Part shown: positions 49,965 through 62,659 of the stretch, in pieces
Numbering within the stretch: the stretch's first letter is position 1
Layout: every line of letters starts with the position of its first letter
NCBI RefSeq assembly: GCF_001649575.2
Contig: NC_051434.1
Location: 20,827,746-20,891,745, forward strand
Direction: 5' to 3'
From: Kryptolebias marmoratus
Taxonomy: Eukaryota > Chordata > Actinopteri > Cyprinodontiformes > Rivulidae
DNA length: 64,000 nucleotides
Made by a program: the position numbers and the translations under genes
Notes under the pieces: generated by a model
What the model saw: only the letters and a program-made list of their open reading frames with translations
What the model was told of the DNA's origin: nothing
The model's database searches: none

Positions 49965-50530
49965 ACGATCTGTCTTTTCCTGCTCCTGCCCTGATTGGTG
50001 TTCCTCAGACTCACCCGCTGCAGCTGTGGCGGATCTCCCTGATGAGCTCCTCTGGTATTTAAAGCCTAGTCCTGAATCAGATCTTCACTGGAGCATCACG
50101 CCTTTTGGGTTAGAGTCTGCAGCCGCTCAGTTCAAGCTTAAAGCCACTGAGTTGTTTAACCTGCCTTGCCTTGTATCTTTGTCTTTGTCTCAGGTGCCAG
50201 CCGCCTCCACACGGATGACCCAAGAGTACCATTGGGAGCACTTGCCTCATCCAGGGCCTTGGACTTCTTCCCCTCTTGGACAGACCAGATCACCCCCAGT
50301 ACCTCCTCCGTGCTCCTTGTCTCTCTAAAACCAGTAAGGACAGACATTACTATTTCCTCGCTCTTATAGTCGTTTTCCTTGGTACATCTCTGCTGTTGTG
50401 CTACTCACCTTGTCTTTCCCCACTCTTGCAGACCTCCCGAATTTCCCCTGTTCCAGTTTTCAGAAATGGCATCTGTAAATAAAGACACTTGCCTCCGAGT
50501 CTGGTTTTCTGGTTCCACTCGCTTAAACAC
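49965..50530 (+). mobile_element. LTR-like dispersed repeat, forward
   Basis: CGCTGCAGCTGTGGCGGAT, a TATA-like GGTATTTAAAGCC (50054) and an AAATAAAGACAC polyA-like signal (50476) occur in the order expected of a Pol II LTR. The reverse copy at 11991-12660 shares the front part. The open frames inside are not conserved proteins that I recognise. Confidence 0.5.
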
Positions 50531-51534
50531 TTCCAGATTTGTGTCAGTTTAGAGTAGACATGTTGGTTTATGTTTTTCAACAGCTGGGCTAGCTGCTTTC
50601 TACATTTATGCCAAGCTAATCACCTTTTTATATCTAGCTCCATAATAAGAAAGCAGACACATTTGAACATACAGCAACAAGGTAAGAACTATGTGACTCA
50701 AAAAAAATATACTGAAATGTATTTAAACTTCTAGTCAGAAAAATGTCCTATTCATTTCCATGGAGGGTTGGGACTTGAAAATGTTATTTCTGCCAGCCAC
50801 TAAAGGCTGCTCATTCTTTCTGGCTTCAGCTTCCAGTTTCTGGTCCCGTCTCTAGTTATAATGTAGCTCAATGGTCTTGATGCTGCTAAATGTATCAGTC
50901 AGCTGGGAGTTGAATAACCTTTGACTAACCAGACATTTGTAAAACAACTTATTTATTAAATGACAGTACAGAGTCATATTTTAACTACCACTGGGTGGCA
51001 TCAAAAATAGAAATCTGTGTATTTTGTCTTTGTATAGCTTAGGAGAAGTCTTTTAACTTAAAAACAATTACAGATCATATTCAGATAATTCAACTCTAGG
51101 TTCAGTTTTACCTCTCCTCAATAAATTAATATGATTAACTCTGGTTAAGAATATTAATTCTGTGAGATTTTCTGTGTCTCTGCTGTTCTTCATAGTCATG
51201 TTGAGGATTGAAAAGCAGCCATTTCCTGCTGTTTGTTGTGTAATTAACCTGAAGGCTCTTAATCTTCCTGGGATTAAAAGACCCTAATCAATGTGGCAGT
51301 GTTCCCATGTCTCCTCTGAAAGTTGACTCTGATGTGACCGAGGGTCAGCGCGTGTCGCCTTCCTAAGTGGCTAAGAAGGATCGATCGGTACAGGACTTCT
51401 TGTCAACTTAGCCAATCGATAGCAGGAGCACAAACCGCAGCTATCTGTGCTTTTATTAAACACTTTATTTTACTGGTATTTCTGTTTTTCTTTCAAAGCT
51501 CAGAACAAAAGCTGTGTGAAAGTAGCTTTACTTA
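50531..51534. other. Intergenic sequence, nothing firmly recognised
   Basis: 50740-50880 resembles dispersed fish sequence also hinted at near 38160-38260. No gene is seen. Confidence 0.4.
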
Positions 51535-51897
51535 AAGGACTGTGCATCGCCCACCTTGTTGTGTGACAAACTTTTAAATAAAAATCTTCTGCTACCTGTT
51601 AGTACTTAGAATGTGTTTGGGATGACACTCGGCTACTACTAAACCCAATTTTAGCTCAATTTTTGTCAAATTGACTATGGTACTACCTTTTTTGTTTGCT
51701 GAGATTGATTAGCTGTGGTGGCCATCTTGAACTGAGCTGACTCCAAACGTCAGTTGTAGATGAACATCCACTTCATTAAATTCTGTCCAGTGGTTATTGA
51801 GATATTTTGCTGACAAAAAAACCCAACCCCAAACATACACACAGGCACTGGCAATTATATTACTGTCCCTGTTTCACAGTGGCATGCAATAATAAAA
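51535..51897 (+). repeat. Family A dispersed repeat, copy 11 (one unit)
   Basis: Left end AAAGGACTGTGCATCGCCCA, a single unit with GGTGGCCATCTTGAACTGAG, and an end with CAGTGGCATGCAATAATAA. Confidence 0.8.
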
Positions 51898-52740
51898 GGA
51901 GCAAAGAAAATTAAGGCATGAATTTTAGAATCAATGAATGTAATAAAAAATAAAACGTATAACAATTCCACTGGTTATATGTGCTGTCGGGATGGAAACG
52001 CATTATATGCGCATAAATCCACATTTTAGTTGTAAATGTGTTCACTGGTAATAAAGTCCTCTGCTTGCTGAGAAAAAAAAAAGGATCAGTAACATTTTCT
52101 GCATTACACTTTGATAACAGTGTGTCACGTTTGGAAGCGAATCACAAAGGCCCTTCCACCCTGTCGACTGCCGGGCTCCGACACTGTTTAACGAAGTCTC
52201 AACTAAATATAACTGCAGGGAGAAGTTCTGGCAGTTGGCGTGCTTTTCTCACTTCTAAACCCACAGCTGCATTGATATTATTTACCTTGATACGCCCTTG
52301 AAATAATAGTTGCAGATCAAAAAAGTTTGTGTAGCAGAGGCAGCCCGAGCCTCCAACCTTTTAAATATTGTATGTTCCTCTCCACGGCTGCCTTGGATAC
52401 ATCTCTCTCCTCATGTAAATGCTACTGTTTCTTTCTGTCTTTGGGCTTCTTTTCTCTTTTCTTCCATCCTTCGGGCCGTTCTACTTTGAAGTTGGTTCTC
52501 AGCTGTGTGAAATTCAAGATTAAAGTCCGTCTGTTTGTGCCCCTACCATCGACATGTATGCAGACGTAAACAAAAACAGACTAAATAAAGTGGGGGTTGT
52601 TTGTGTTTATTAGGTCAGAGCCAGCTTGAGCTTCAATAGTCTATGGGCTGCTTTAAACCTCAGTGGGTGAATAAATATCTAATTTATATTCACTTATAGG
52701 ATCTGACAGAAAAAACACAGTATAGCTGCATATTTATTAT
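51898..52740. other. Intergenic sequence, nothing recognised
   Basis: No supported feature. Confidence 0.5.
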
Positions 52741-52870
52741 GATGAAAGGTGGACAATAATGGTTTTGCCTGTGTTTGATTGTGTGTTCTGTCTGTCTATT
52801 AGTAAAATATGAGCTACTGTACAGATTTTAATGAAACTCTCAGTAAGTAATCACCTACAACTGATTTCAC
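52741..52870 (-). repeat. Family A dispersed repeat, 3'-end fragment, reverse
   Basis: GAAAGGTGGACAATAATGG, then TCTGTCTGTCTATTAGTAAA, ATTTTAATGAAACTCTCAG and CACCTACAACTGATT match the last 130 bp of the family in reverse. It is followed by a few TAGCTACT-type units (52890-52990). Confidence 0.7.
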
Positions 52871-52989
52871 TTTTAGTTAGTGTTTTGATAATATTCACTT
52901 TTAGGTGTTGTGCTACTTTTAGGCTAATTTTAGGATTTAGCTACTACTTTTCTCAGTTTAGTTCTTAGCTACTGTTTTTAGCTTTTAAC

Positions 52990-53200
52990 TACTCCTTTAC
53001 CTACTTCTCCTTTCCGGCTCATGGGAGAATAGGTGCCTATCTCCAGCAGTCAATGTGTGAGAGGTGGGGGACATCCTGGACAGGTCTCCATCCATCACAG
53101 GGACATGTAGAGTGGGACAACACAACCAACCATGCATGTTTTCTGTCTGTGGGATGAAACCGGAGTAAACTCACAGGTGCTGCGACCTTCTTCAATGAAA
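52990..53200 (-). mobile_element. SINE-like repeat, reverse, partial
   Basis: GGTGCCTATCTCCAGCAGTC, GTGTGAGAGGTGGGGG, CCATGCATGTTTTCTGTCTG and TGGGATGAAACCGGAGTA are the reverse complement of the 7876 family body. Confidence 0.7.
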
Positions 53201-54182
53201 ACTTGACAAACACTTTTACAACTAAATGTTGGAGGTGACAAAAACAAACTTAATGGCAAATCTATTGTTTAAACTTCAACTATATTCATTCTCTAATCCA
53301 ACAAAGTATCAATAAAAATACAGACAACATTACCAGAAGTGGTTGAGAGTACTGATTGTAGTAGCATTTCTGAAAGGCAAGTAGTTTAGTATCACAAGGG
53401 AAATAAAGGATAAATATTTAACTTTACCAAGGATAGACAAGTCCTGCAGTTATTTGAGGTTTTCAACAAAAACTAAGAACACAACTTGAGATTTAAAAAA
53501 AATGTTGTTCACTTTGAGAAGCGGATATATTTTGATGAGGTCAAGAGGTTTTAACCCAGACATGATCACTACAATTTATACTGTTTACCGTGACATTTAT
53601 TTCCATTTATGGTGTACTGACCTGTATTTGAGCGCGCTCTGAGTTTTAAAATTCCTCCTTCAGCCACTGCACTTTAACTCTGCCATAAAACAGTAAATAA
53701 CCATGAAGAGAATCGATACACTGGCCTCTTAGTCAACAGGAAGGGTCTGATTGAGCCTCATGCTGCTTTAATTGGGTTTTAGCTTTAGCAATACATTAGC
53801 CTCAGTAAAACATTCCCATTCAGAGTCGATCTATCCCTGCTCCTTACAGCAACATCAGCATAATGATAGAGGGGCAAATGCGCACAGAAAAACCTGAGTT
53901 TAATACAGCAGCTCCCTGAGGCCGAGATCCAGTTTGTTGTTAAAAGGTGATAAGTAACTGGAACAATAAGTTTAATGACAGCCATGACTCTGAGGACGAG
54001 TTCAGGAGGGGCGATGTATGAACGGAGAACTTCAACCCTTTCTGCTCCCTACTGTCTTACAACATGTATCGGCTGTAAGGGACATCAAACTACCGTAACA
54101 CTGAAAATTACCATCAAAATGTAGCACATTCACTATTCAGCTGATATGCAATTTTGAATGCACAACTGTTCTGTGTAATAAA

Positions 54183-54226
<44 letters not shown>

Positions 54227-55049
54227 GTACTTATAAAATGTGTGTCACAAGTCTTAAATTATGGCTTTATTATATGACCAGCCGGTTTTGCTGGTTCAGG
54301 TCAAGACAGCAGATTTAGTTTCAGGTTTATATGATCCTCTGAGCAGCCAGCTGAGCACGTCTCAACGTTTCATCATTTCATCCAATTCTGATTTAACCAC
54401 CAGTGCTTCTCTTCGTTCCTTCAGAACAAAAACACACAGCCGACCCCTCCTGACCTCCAGGTCCGGCCATCACTCCAACCTCTTTTCTTTTGCCGGTGGA
54501 TTTTATGTTCCTCCTTCCTCTGCCTCACACTGACGACCTCATTCTTTCTCACATTCACTTTTATTTTTCATTTTCTTTCTCCTTTGTTCCTTTCGGTCAG
54601 GCTGATAAAGCTGATCTGATCACAGATTAAAACAGGAAAAAAAAACAGGTTCACACTTTGACCCTCAGCGTGGATGTATTGAATTAAATATCTGTCAGAT
54701 ACACTCTTTTTGTGTGGCATGCTGATAAAAAAGTCATATGCACATGCACACACTGAATGTGGGGCCATTTTACACTCTTTTCAAAGAGTACTTTCTCATT
54801 GTTTTTACGTTACATTTAATTTTTAGTCACTGTTTGCTTTTGTTTCATTAGATTGTCAAAAAAAACTTGATTAGAATAAACTGGTCTGACAGACATACAA
54901 CCAGCCTTACATATATGTGTGTTAGAGTCAGTGGGGAGAAGTTTGTCACTTTCTGTGGTTTTATCAGGTAGCTTTTAGACATTGTTTCCACCACTGTCAA
55001 TGGCAGATAGTAGCAGCATTTGTAGGCATTAATCATGTGCATTAATCTT
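53201..55049. other. Intergenic sequence with a TA microsatellite
   Basis: No gene is seen. A (TA)n run lies at 54185-54223. The open frame at 54261-54533 has no recognised family. Confidence 0.5.
54185..54223. repeat. (TA)n microsatellite
   Basis: Uninterrupted AT/TA dinucleotides, about 39 bp. Confidence 0.95.
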
Positions 55050-56130
55050 TTTATTGCATGTATAATTATTTTTTTGACTGCTTAATTAAATTTCAATCAA
55101 ACCTTGAAAATGAAAGTATGCAATTCTCTGAGAGGTCATGCTATGTGTGAAAGACTTTCACGTACTACCACATCAAAATTTTGCCGAATAGGTGTAAAAT
55201 TTACAAAGTTATTGCCATTTTTCTGTTGGCTAATGTCAATTACCTGTCCCTGTGGATTGGATTGACTACAAAAGTTAATCAGTTGTAAAGGCTCCTCCAA
55301 GGCTAAATTGGAAAGTTTCATTAAATTTCATTTGGTGATTCATGAGATATTTTGCTAACAGACAAACTAGGTTGTCAGTTAATCCTAAATGTTTTTTAAA
55401 AGATCTTCAACAAGGAGTAGCACTTGGAGTATGCGTTGTAAATGACACTCACCTACTACCACACCAAATTTTTCCACAATATTCGTAAAAGTGACTAAAT
55501 TACTACAATTTGTGTGTTTTCTATGGTTAGTTGGCGGTGGTGGCCATCTCGATTTGGGTTGGCTCCAAAGGTTAATCAGTCATAGATGTATGTCCAGTGA
55601 TTATTTTCTGAATGTTTCATTAAAATCTGTTCAGTGTTTCATCTGATATTTTGCAAGCAGACAAAGTTGACTCCAAATAGTTAAAGCTGCAGTGGGTAAC
55701 ATTTATAAAAAAATATTTTTTAATATATTTGTTAAAACTGTCCTGACAGTACAATATGAGACATATAATATGTGAAAAAAATCATTTTTAATGGCAACAT
55801 TTTAAACAAAGATGTTCAACAATCTGTTGGTGCTCTGATTATGTGTTGGAGACAAGTTTCTGCTACTACCTCACCAAATTTTAGATCAATATCAATAAGA
55901 AGTTATCACCATTTTTTTATTTTTTAAAGTCATGTTATTTGTAACAGCTAACTTGAATCAGGCTGACTCCAAAGGGCAATCAGTGGTACATCCAATTATA
56001 GTTTTCTGCAAGATTCATTAAAATTTGTCCAGTGGTTCATGACTTATTTTGGTAACAGTCACACAAACACAAACAGAAGACACAGGCAAAAACATTATTG
56101 TCAAACTTGGCGCTGGGTGATAAATATTGG
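55050..56130 (+). repeat. Family A dispersed repeat, copy 12, three tandem units
   Basis: Unit landmarks (..GACTACAAAAGTTAATCAGT at 55264, ..GGCTCCAAAGGTTAATCAGT at 55561, ..GACTCCAAAGGGCAATCAGT at 55965) give a period of about 300 bp. The third is displaced by about 105 bp of another fish repeat (55684-55790, AGCTGCAGTGGGTAACA). The right end is CTTGGCGCTGGGTGATAAA. Confidence 0.82.
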
Positions 56131-56242
56131 AGACACACTTATACTTTTAGTTTTCCTCTGGGTGATGATTGGACTTGTAAATATAACCTAAATTAAAAGC
56201 ACATACGTCTTCTAGTTCCCTGATGAATTGTATTCTCAGATC

Positions 56243-56245
<3 letters not shown>

Positions 56246-56279
<34 letters not shown>
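56246..56279. repeat. (TA)n microsatellite
   Basis: About 33 bp of uninterrupted TA. Confidence 0.95.
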
Positions 56280-56280
<1 letters not shown>

Positions 56281-59200
56281 CAACAGTGGGAGAAGGCTTA
56301 TGCTAACTGGGTTATCATGTAGTCTGACCAGCAGAAACACAGCATGTGGTGAATGACAGCTGCTGGATCAGTGTTTGCTTCCTACACGAGAACAGGAAGC
56401 AAATTGGCTGTATAGTCAGATACTTATCCTCGCAGAGGATGTATTTTGTCAGCTGTATAGTTAGTTCATAGTTTAATTACATGTAAGTCTTTCAAAAGAA
56501 AATTAGTGCTTAATTATCTACCAATTAATCACAGTGCTGATAATTGCATGTGTCATGGAAGAAAACCGTTCCTTGGAGATGAAGAAATCTCTCATCTGCT
56601 CATCCTCGGAGGTCTTTATTCTGGTGTGCCACATTTAGTTATAGTCCAGTATAGTTTTATTTTTAGACATAATTAAATAAGTCAGTTTAATGTGGCTGAG
56701 AACTGTCTGGCCAGTGTCCCCGCACCAAAAAAAAAAATATCCATGGAAGTGGTAAAATGCCATTAATCAGCACAGAGGAAATCAAACCCCTCCTCTGTAA
56801 TGTCTAGAAACAACTTTCGGATGTTAATTTGTCACAAAGCTCTGAACACACTCCTCCCCAGGGAAAGTGATAGCAGCCCCTCCCTCAGTCTCAACCCTGT
56901 GCTGGTCTACAGCCGTCAACTTTTAATAAATCACTTGGGGGAAAATATCCCATCTCGCAGGTACCTGAGACATGAAATGTTCCTCCCGCAGTTCCGGTGG
57001 GGTCACATTCATACAAGAGTTGGTAAAATTAGCATTTTTTTGTCTTTACCGAAGCAATTCTTCACACGGAGCAAAACTGGGTTTTCTTCAAAATTACTTC
57101 ACCTAACAATACTCAGGGGTCCTCTCTGCATTTACTGTCTGCATTGAGCTAAAATTCTGCCCTCATTTTAGCTTTAGTTGTTGTTTTTCATGTTTTTTGT
57201 TGGACATGTTGAGATCTTTTTGATGGAGGTCATGACTTCTAAACAGCTTCAGTCTTTCTTGTCCCTCCTAAACATTTCTGGAACATAGACATTACCTGGA
57301 AGTTCTTAAACACGAAGACTACTGGCATATTTGATAAAGTTACATTAAAAAAATATAATTAATATGTTGTGATAGTTATTATCATGGTGATAGAATAGTA
57401 GCAGTGTATCTTTGACACAAGACCCATGTGGCTTGGTCATCAAGAATTTGAAACAGGACTGGCCTCATGAGACAATGCTGGTCTCATGTCCTGCACCACG
57501 TGTCTTGTCTCTGCAATCACGCCAAGCTTACATTATGCTCTATCCAAACACCAGCAATAACCAATCCAAACTCTCCACACACCGATAAATATTCAGTGGA
57601 AAGCCAATATATGTAGGAAAATGTTGCTGATCATGACATGGTTATGGAATTAACCTAGCACAGACATGATACCCATGGTGGTAGCGTCATTCTAATGTAG
57701 AGTGATCTTTTAACACATAGCTGCATCCCAACATAGTCTGAGAACGTCATGTTAGGCCAGGGCTTGGGGCATAGTGGCATAATGTGGTAGTATTGTTGTG
57801 AGAACATGCTGTTGACACACATACCACAGTAGAGTGTCTTCAGACCATGAGAAATACCGGGAAAAACCTATTTGGGGAAAACTAAGAGCATTGTGATTGT
57901 CTTCACACAAACAAGGAGCCTAAATAGATGGACTAACAGAGACTGTTTGCAAGCATTCAAAGACAGTAAATGAGGGAAGTATTTCTGAGGAAAAACCATA
58001 CTGGATCTTTCATCTGTAAGTGACTTGGATTTAAACCTATTTTTAATTTTGGTTTACTTTGAACAAACTCAGATAAAGCACTGTGCCTGGCTTGGCTTTT
58101 TCATGTGGAGGGATCTCAGCATTCCTGATTTAAGAAGTTTATAGAAGTCAGTTTATGGCTATCAGAATGTGTCCTGTGCATATGGGAACAAGTCTAGTTG
58201 GTTTTGTGTGTCCATTGTGAATTATATTTTGCTCTGGTCCATTGTCATCAAATGGTAACAGAATGTAATGGAGTGGCTCAGACATTTTGTCCTGGTATTA
58301 GACAACATCTTAATTGTTTGTTCTCGAGCTGAACTGAATAAAAGTCGCTTCTGGAGTTGGGTTATGTGAGAGGACAGCTTTAAAGTTTATTGCATTTTTA
58401 TTTATTTTTTTACCAGTAAGGGAACGAAGGTCAGAGGACTAACGTCTGTGATTCACAGTTTACCACTGCATTAGATTATAGTGTTGAAGAATTAAACATT
58501 AAAACAGTGAAAAAAGAAGATTTAAAACTATGAAGATATATAGAATATTGTATACAGTGATAAAGCTTCAAAATATCACAATAATATTTTCTGGTCATAT
58601 AGTCCAACCCTTAATCTAAATGCAACTAATTACACACACGAAAAAGGCTGAAAGAATAAATACTAGCCATGATAAACTTAACAAAACAGAATCCACAAAC
58701 TATAGCACAAATAAGTGCCATAAGAACATCTGACACTGAGAGAACCATTTGTAATAGAACATTAAGCAGTTCATTTTTAACTCAGGAACAAGTCTGAGGT
58801 CTGCCATAACCTCAGCACAAAGATTAGTTTTATAAAAAACATTATAACATTAATAATAATTCTGGATTTTAATAGTAACTCGTTAGTCCACTTAATGCTA
58901 ACAATACCAGTGAAACAAGTCACAGGTCATGGTAATCATCAGTGCTTCAAAAGAAGGCTACTGGACCTGTTTTCTTTCTAACATTTTAAAGATGATTTAC
59001 AAACCATGTCTAGCTGTTGTCTTTTTGGATCTAGGATTTATTGTTTACGTTTTGTCAATTAAAAGTTTTTACCAGTTTGAAATATTACATTTTTGTGTCC
59101 TTACGTGGACAAACTGGCTTCTCTGTATCATTTTTTGTTTTATTCTGTTCCACTTAGACTTGTTGTCCTTAATTAGGGCACCTTCTTTTAATTTTTGCTT

Positions 59201-59834
59201 TAATTATATTTATTTTTAACTTTAACTTTTTTAAAATTTGTTTTGAATTTTGATTTATTTACTGTTTGAAACCAAAATTTGTTTATGTTTATGAGATCCT
59301 ATTAATTAAAAGAGCTAAGAAAAAAATAAAGCTAGGGTCTCAAGAGAATAAAACAAATTATACAATTCATAAAGAAGCACCAGAACTGGTAAATTAATAG
59401 ATTACAAACATGGTAGGTGCTCCTTAAGATTTATAGAGAATTAGGTTTATTTAATGTCACTGTCGTGCAGTTTTATCTGTAATATGAAGCTGTACTCCAC
59501 ATAAATACACAGAACCATCACAGAGTTAATGTTCTCCACTTTAACCTCAAATAAGGTTTTACTGAAGGTCATAAACTATCTTCTGAAGGACTCACAGCTT
59601 TACAGCAGAGATGAACAGGAAGCTGCTGCCTTTATGAACATGTTAGGTGAACAGGATCACAAAGAAGAAGAAAAGTCGCAACTCCATTCTGTGACAGCTA
59701 CAGCTGTAGCCTCAAAATCAAGTGAATGCGACATAAAAAATTTAAGGATGTCATGCTGCTGTGCATCTTCGAGTATGAAAACAGATTTTAGGCACAGAAC
59801 AGTGGCAGTGATGTAAACTGAAGGAGAGTGTCAT
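56280..59834. other. Intergenic sequence, no recognised gene
   Basis: Open frames at 56800-57147, 58929-59219 and 59529-59816 have no recognisable domain. No repeat family could be assigned. Confidence 0.5.
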
Positions 59835-60285
59835 AGTTTCTGGTGTTTTGGGGTTTTGTTCTTTGTTTGGTGTTTTTTGTAGTTCTTGTTTTGCTTTGGT
59901 TGTCTTTTAGGTCTCTGTGTTCATGTCTTTTCACTGTTCACCTTCCCAGTATTTTTCCAGCCATGCCTGCTATGCCCACCTCACCTGCTCCTCATCATGT
60001 CCACAGCTGCACACAATAATCATCTCTCCCTCAGCCTTTAAAACCGGTCTCTGTTTCTTCACTCTTCACTGGGTCATTCCATTCCGTTCCGTTCCTTGTC
60101 TTGTCATGTGTCGTCTCCCTTTTACCTTGCCTCGCCTCGCCTTGCCTTGCTATTTTTGGATTTTGTTTTAGTTCATTCTTGCTGCCATGCCAGCCATTTG
60201 TTTTGTTAGTTTATCATTTCTTTAATAAGTTATTTTCCTAAGATGAGTCTGCGTTCGCCTCCGTCTCCCCCCCACTGACAGAGAG
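59835..60285 (+). mobile_element. LTR-like dispersed repeat
   Basis: T-rich start, CACCTCACCTGCTCC, TATA-like CCTTTAAAACCGG, C/T-rich CCTTGCCTCGCC runs, and the end ATGAGTCTGCGTTCGCC .. CCCACTGACA. Same layout as 24340-24903. Confidence 0.5.
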
Positions 60286-60419
60286 CTGAGTTCTGGTATA
60301 ACATGAGTTCTGAATCAGAAGAGGATGAATTCTGATCTGCATAGATCCAGCTACATTTAAGCACATTTAGAACAACACTAACAGAGAGAAATCTAGAACT
60401 GTCACAGTTTTGGGGAATT

Positions 60420-60954
60420 CTCTGATGTTTAGGTGCCGGTATTATTTCATCAGTTCAGATTTGCACAAGTTCCTTGTTTTCCATTCCTGGTACTGATATT
60501 TCAGTTAACCTATTTGTTTCTGTATAGTTATTTTCAGTCATCAGCTATATGTGTCTTCTGATACTAGTCTGATCTGACAGTTTTAGGTTTTGTTTTCCAT
60601 GTTTCCAGTCAGTGTTTTACTGCATCTTCCCTGTTCGCCTTGTTACACATACATGTCATTCTTCTGCAATCATTCCTGCTGCACTCACTCACTCACTAGT
60701 CAACCCTTCCCAGCAGATAAAGGCTCCTGGTTTTCATTCCAGCTGTGTCAGATCATTTTTTGTAACTCCCCTGGCCAGTCCTGTTTTTTTGTGTTCTGCA
60801 ATTTCTGGCTTTGTTTCCATTTGTTAAACTACTGTTTTTGGATTCCACCTGCCTGCTTGTCTGCTGCTGCATCCTTGGGTCCTCAACCACCAACAACTAA
60901 CAATTCATTACGAAAACATGATGAGAAAACTGTCTGAGAAGAAGACTCTAAAAA
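60420..60954 (+). mobile_element. LTR-like dispersed repeat (weak)
   Basis: Similar layout (T/C-rich, ACTCACTCACTAGTCAACCC, AGATAAAGGCTCCTGG), but I cannot fix the ends. Confidence 0.35.
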
Positions 60955-61258
60955 GTCCCTTTACGTAGCCTTCCTACCTGAAAGTAAGTCCTAAGGTTGC
61001 TGTAATTAAACCTTCACTTACAAAACTTGATCTTGATTCACATCCAATCTCCCATTCATCTTAAAAATTCATGAGGAAAATATCTGCAAATCAATTGTGT
61101 GAGCATTTGGACAAAAATAATCTAAATTTCAGTCAGGGTTTAGAGCTCAACATAGCACAGAAACAGCACTGGTGAAAGTTACTAATGATATTTTCATAGC
61201 CTCAGACAGTGATTTGTGTCTTGTTAGAGCTGAGCACTGCATTTAAGACATCCACTTA
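60955..61258 (+). mobile_element. L2/CR1-like LINE, reverse transcriptase fragment
   Basis: Decayed plus-strand translation keeps NQLCEHLDKNNLN and then a VTNDI-like and LLELSTAFKT-like stretch. These are the early RT motifs (K-L-x-E-H-L-D, then LDLSAAFDT) of fish L2/CR1-type LINEs. Stops and frameshifts are present. The element resumes at 62660 after two insertions. Confidence 0.65.
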
Positions 61259-61259
61259 T

Positions 61260-61545
61260 TTTCTTCATCCCCTTTTCAATTCAAGGTTGCAGGAAGCATG
61301 TGCCTATCTCTAGTGGTGATTGGTGCAAAGGGCATGGTACACTCTGGATTCGTCATCAGTTCATCACATAGAGACAAACAACCATTTACACGCTCACTCA
61401 CCCCTAGTGACAATGTATCCTAACATGCATGTTTTTGGTCTGTGGAAGGAAACTGGAGTACCTGGAGAAAACCGATGACTGGAAGAACATGCAAACTCCA
61501 AAGAAAGGCTTCAGCTGGTTGTGAACCTGACCCATATGCTGGGGT
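61260..61545 (-). mobile_element. SINE-like repeat, reverse, inside the LINE
   Basis: GTGCCTATCTCTAGTGGTGA, CTAACATGCATGTTTTTGG, TCTGTGGAAGGAAACTGGAG and GAAGAACATGCAAACTCC are the reverse complement of the 7876 family. Confidence 0.75.
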
Positions 61546-62218
61546 TGGAGAAGTCTCCTCAAAGGTTTGTGTTTGTTGAGATTCCTTGTTGGCGGCATCA
61601 GCTCAGATAGCCTCAAAGCTTGGGTGAGACATTGTGGAGCGTGAGCTGTCCTGGAAGTTTATCTGTGGCTGGGACAAGGACTTGGGACTTGTCTATGGCA
61701 GAGACTGAGACCAAGACATGGAACTGGAGAGTGGTGATGGCACAGAGCTAATTTTGAGGATTGGGTGCTGTGACTCAAACTCAGAGGATGGTATAATGTA
61801 GGGAGACTCCAGAGGTGCTGGTGTAGGCACAGCGGAAGATAACCCCAGAGGAGCAGCATCGGGGGAGTCTGACTTGTGTCAACAATGAGAGTGATGGTAA
61901 GACTGATGTTGCTTAGAGTGGTGGGACTCTGGAGGGTAGCTGGAGGCAGAAAAAAATGATGAACTGACTATTAAGGATTCTAATGCCATGTAGAGATTAA
62001 GAAAAAAACTGGGGGATGATTAAAAGTCCAGAGTCCAAAGTCTATTCGAAAATAAGCAGGTATACAATATTGCAATTCCGTGTTTTGATAAGTGGAGGAT
62101 AGCAATCTCCTGAGTTGAGCAGTGGTGACGAGCAGTTCCAAATGTAAGATCTCAGCAGCTAATGAGATGCCGAGGGTCTTCATGTCTGCTGGTTCCTGTG
62201 ATTTTGAGTCTGTCATCC
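61546..62218. other. Unassigned sequence within the interrupted LINE
   Basis: Purine-rich, with repeated GGGACA/GGACTTGGGAC-like phrases. It is probably part of another inserted repeat, but no family is recognised. Confidence 0.4.
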
Positions 62219-62658
62219 TGTCAGGGTCTGGTGAAAAAAAAATGACTCAAGAATGCAGACATGGACACGGGAAATGCAAGTGAATGAATACTAGGATTTA
62301 ATAAATAAAACAAAAGGCTGACAAGCCAATAAAACCAGTGATGACAAGACACAAAAAAACAACAGGAAGAATACAAGCCACAAGTAACTAGCAAACAGTA
62401 TGATGAACTGATGCACGAGAGGTCACTCCTTTCAATACTTGTAGTATAAGAACTGGGAGGAAGCAGGAACAGATGAGAGAAATGAGTTAATGAAGGGCAG
62501 GTATGAATGGTAAACTGAAAGCAAAGATCATTAAAGGAAAATGGCCAATGACTAAGTGAAACACAGAGCAACAGAAAAATAAGCTGTACACAAGGAATGG
62601 AACTAATGAAATCAACAAATACATTGAACAGCAAACACAAAACCTAAGGATCATGACA
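62219..62658 (-). mobile_element. LTR-like repeat, reverse, about 440 bp with TGTCA..TGACA ends
   Basis: It starts TGTCAGGGTCTGG and ends AAGGATCATGACA, so both orientations read TG..CA. No matching target duplication is seen. It separates the RT part from the C-terminal part of the LINE. Confidence 0.5.
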
Positions 62659-62659
62659 C

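Noticed and set aside
56800..57147. 115-codon plus-strand open frame
   Set aside because: No recognised protein family or transposon motif. It is left as unassigned intergenic sequence.
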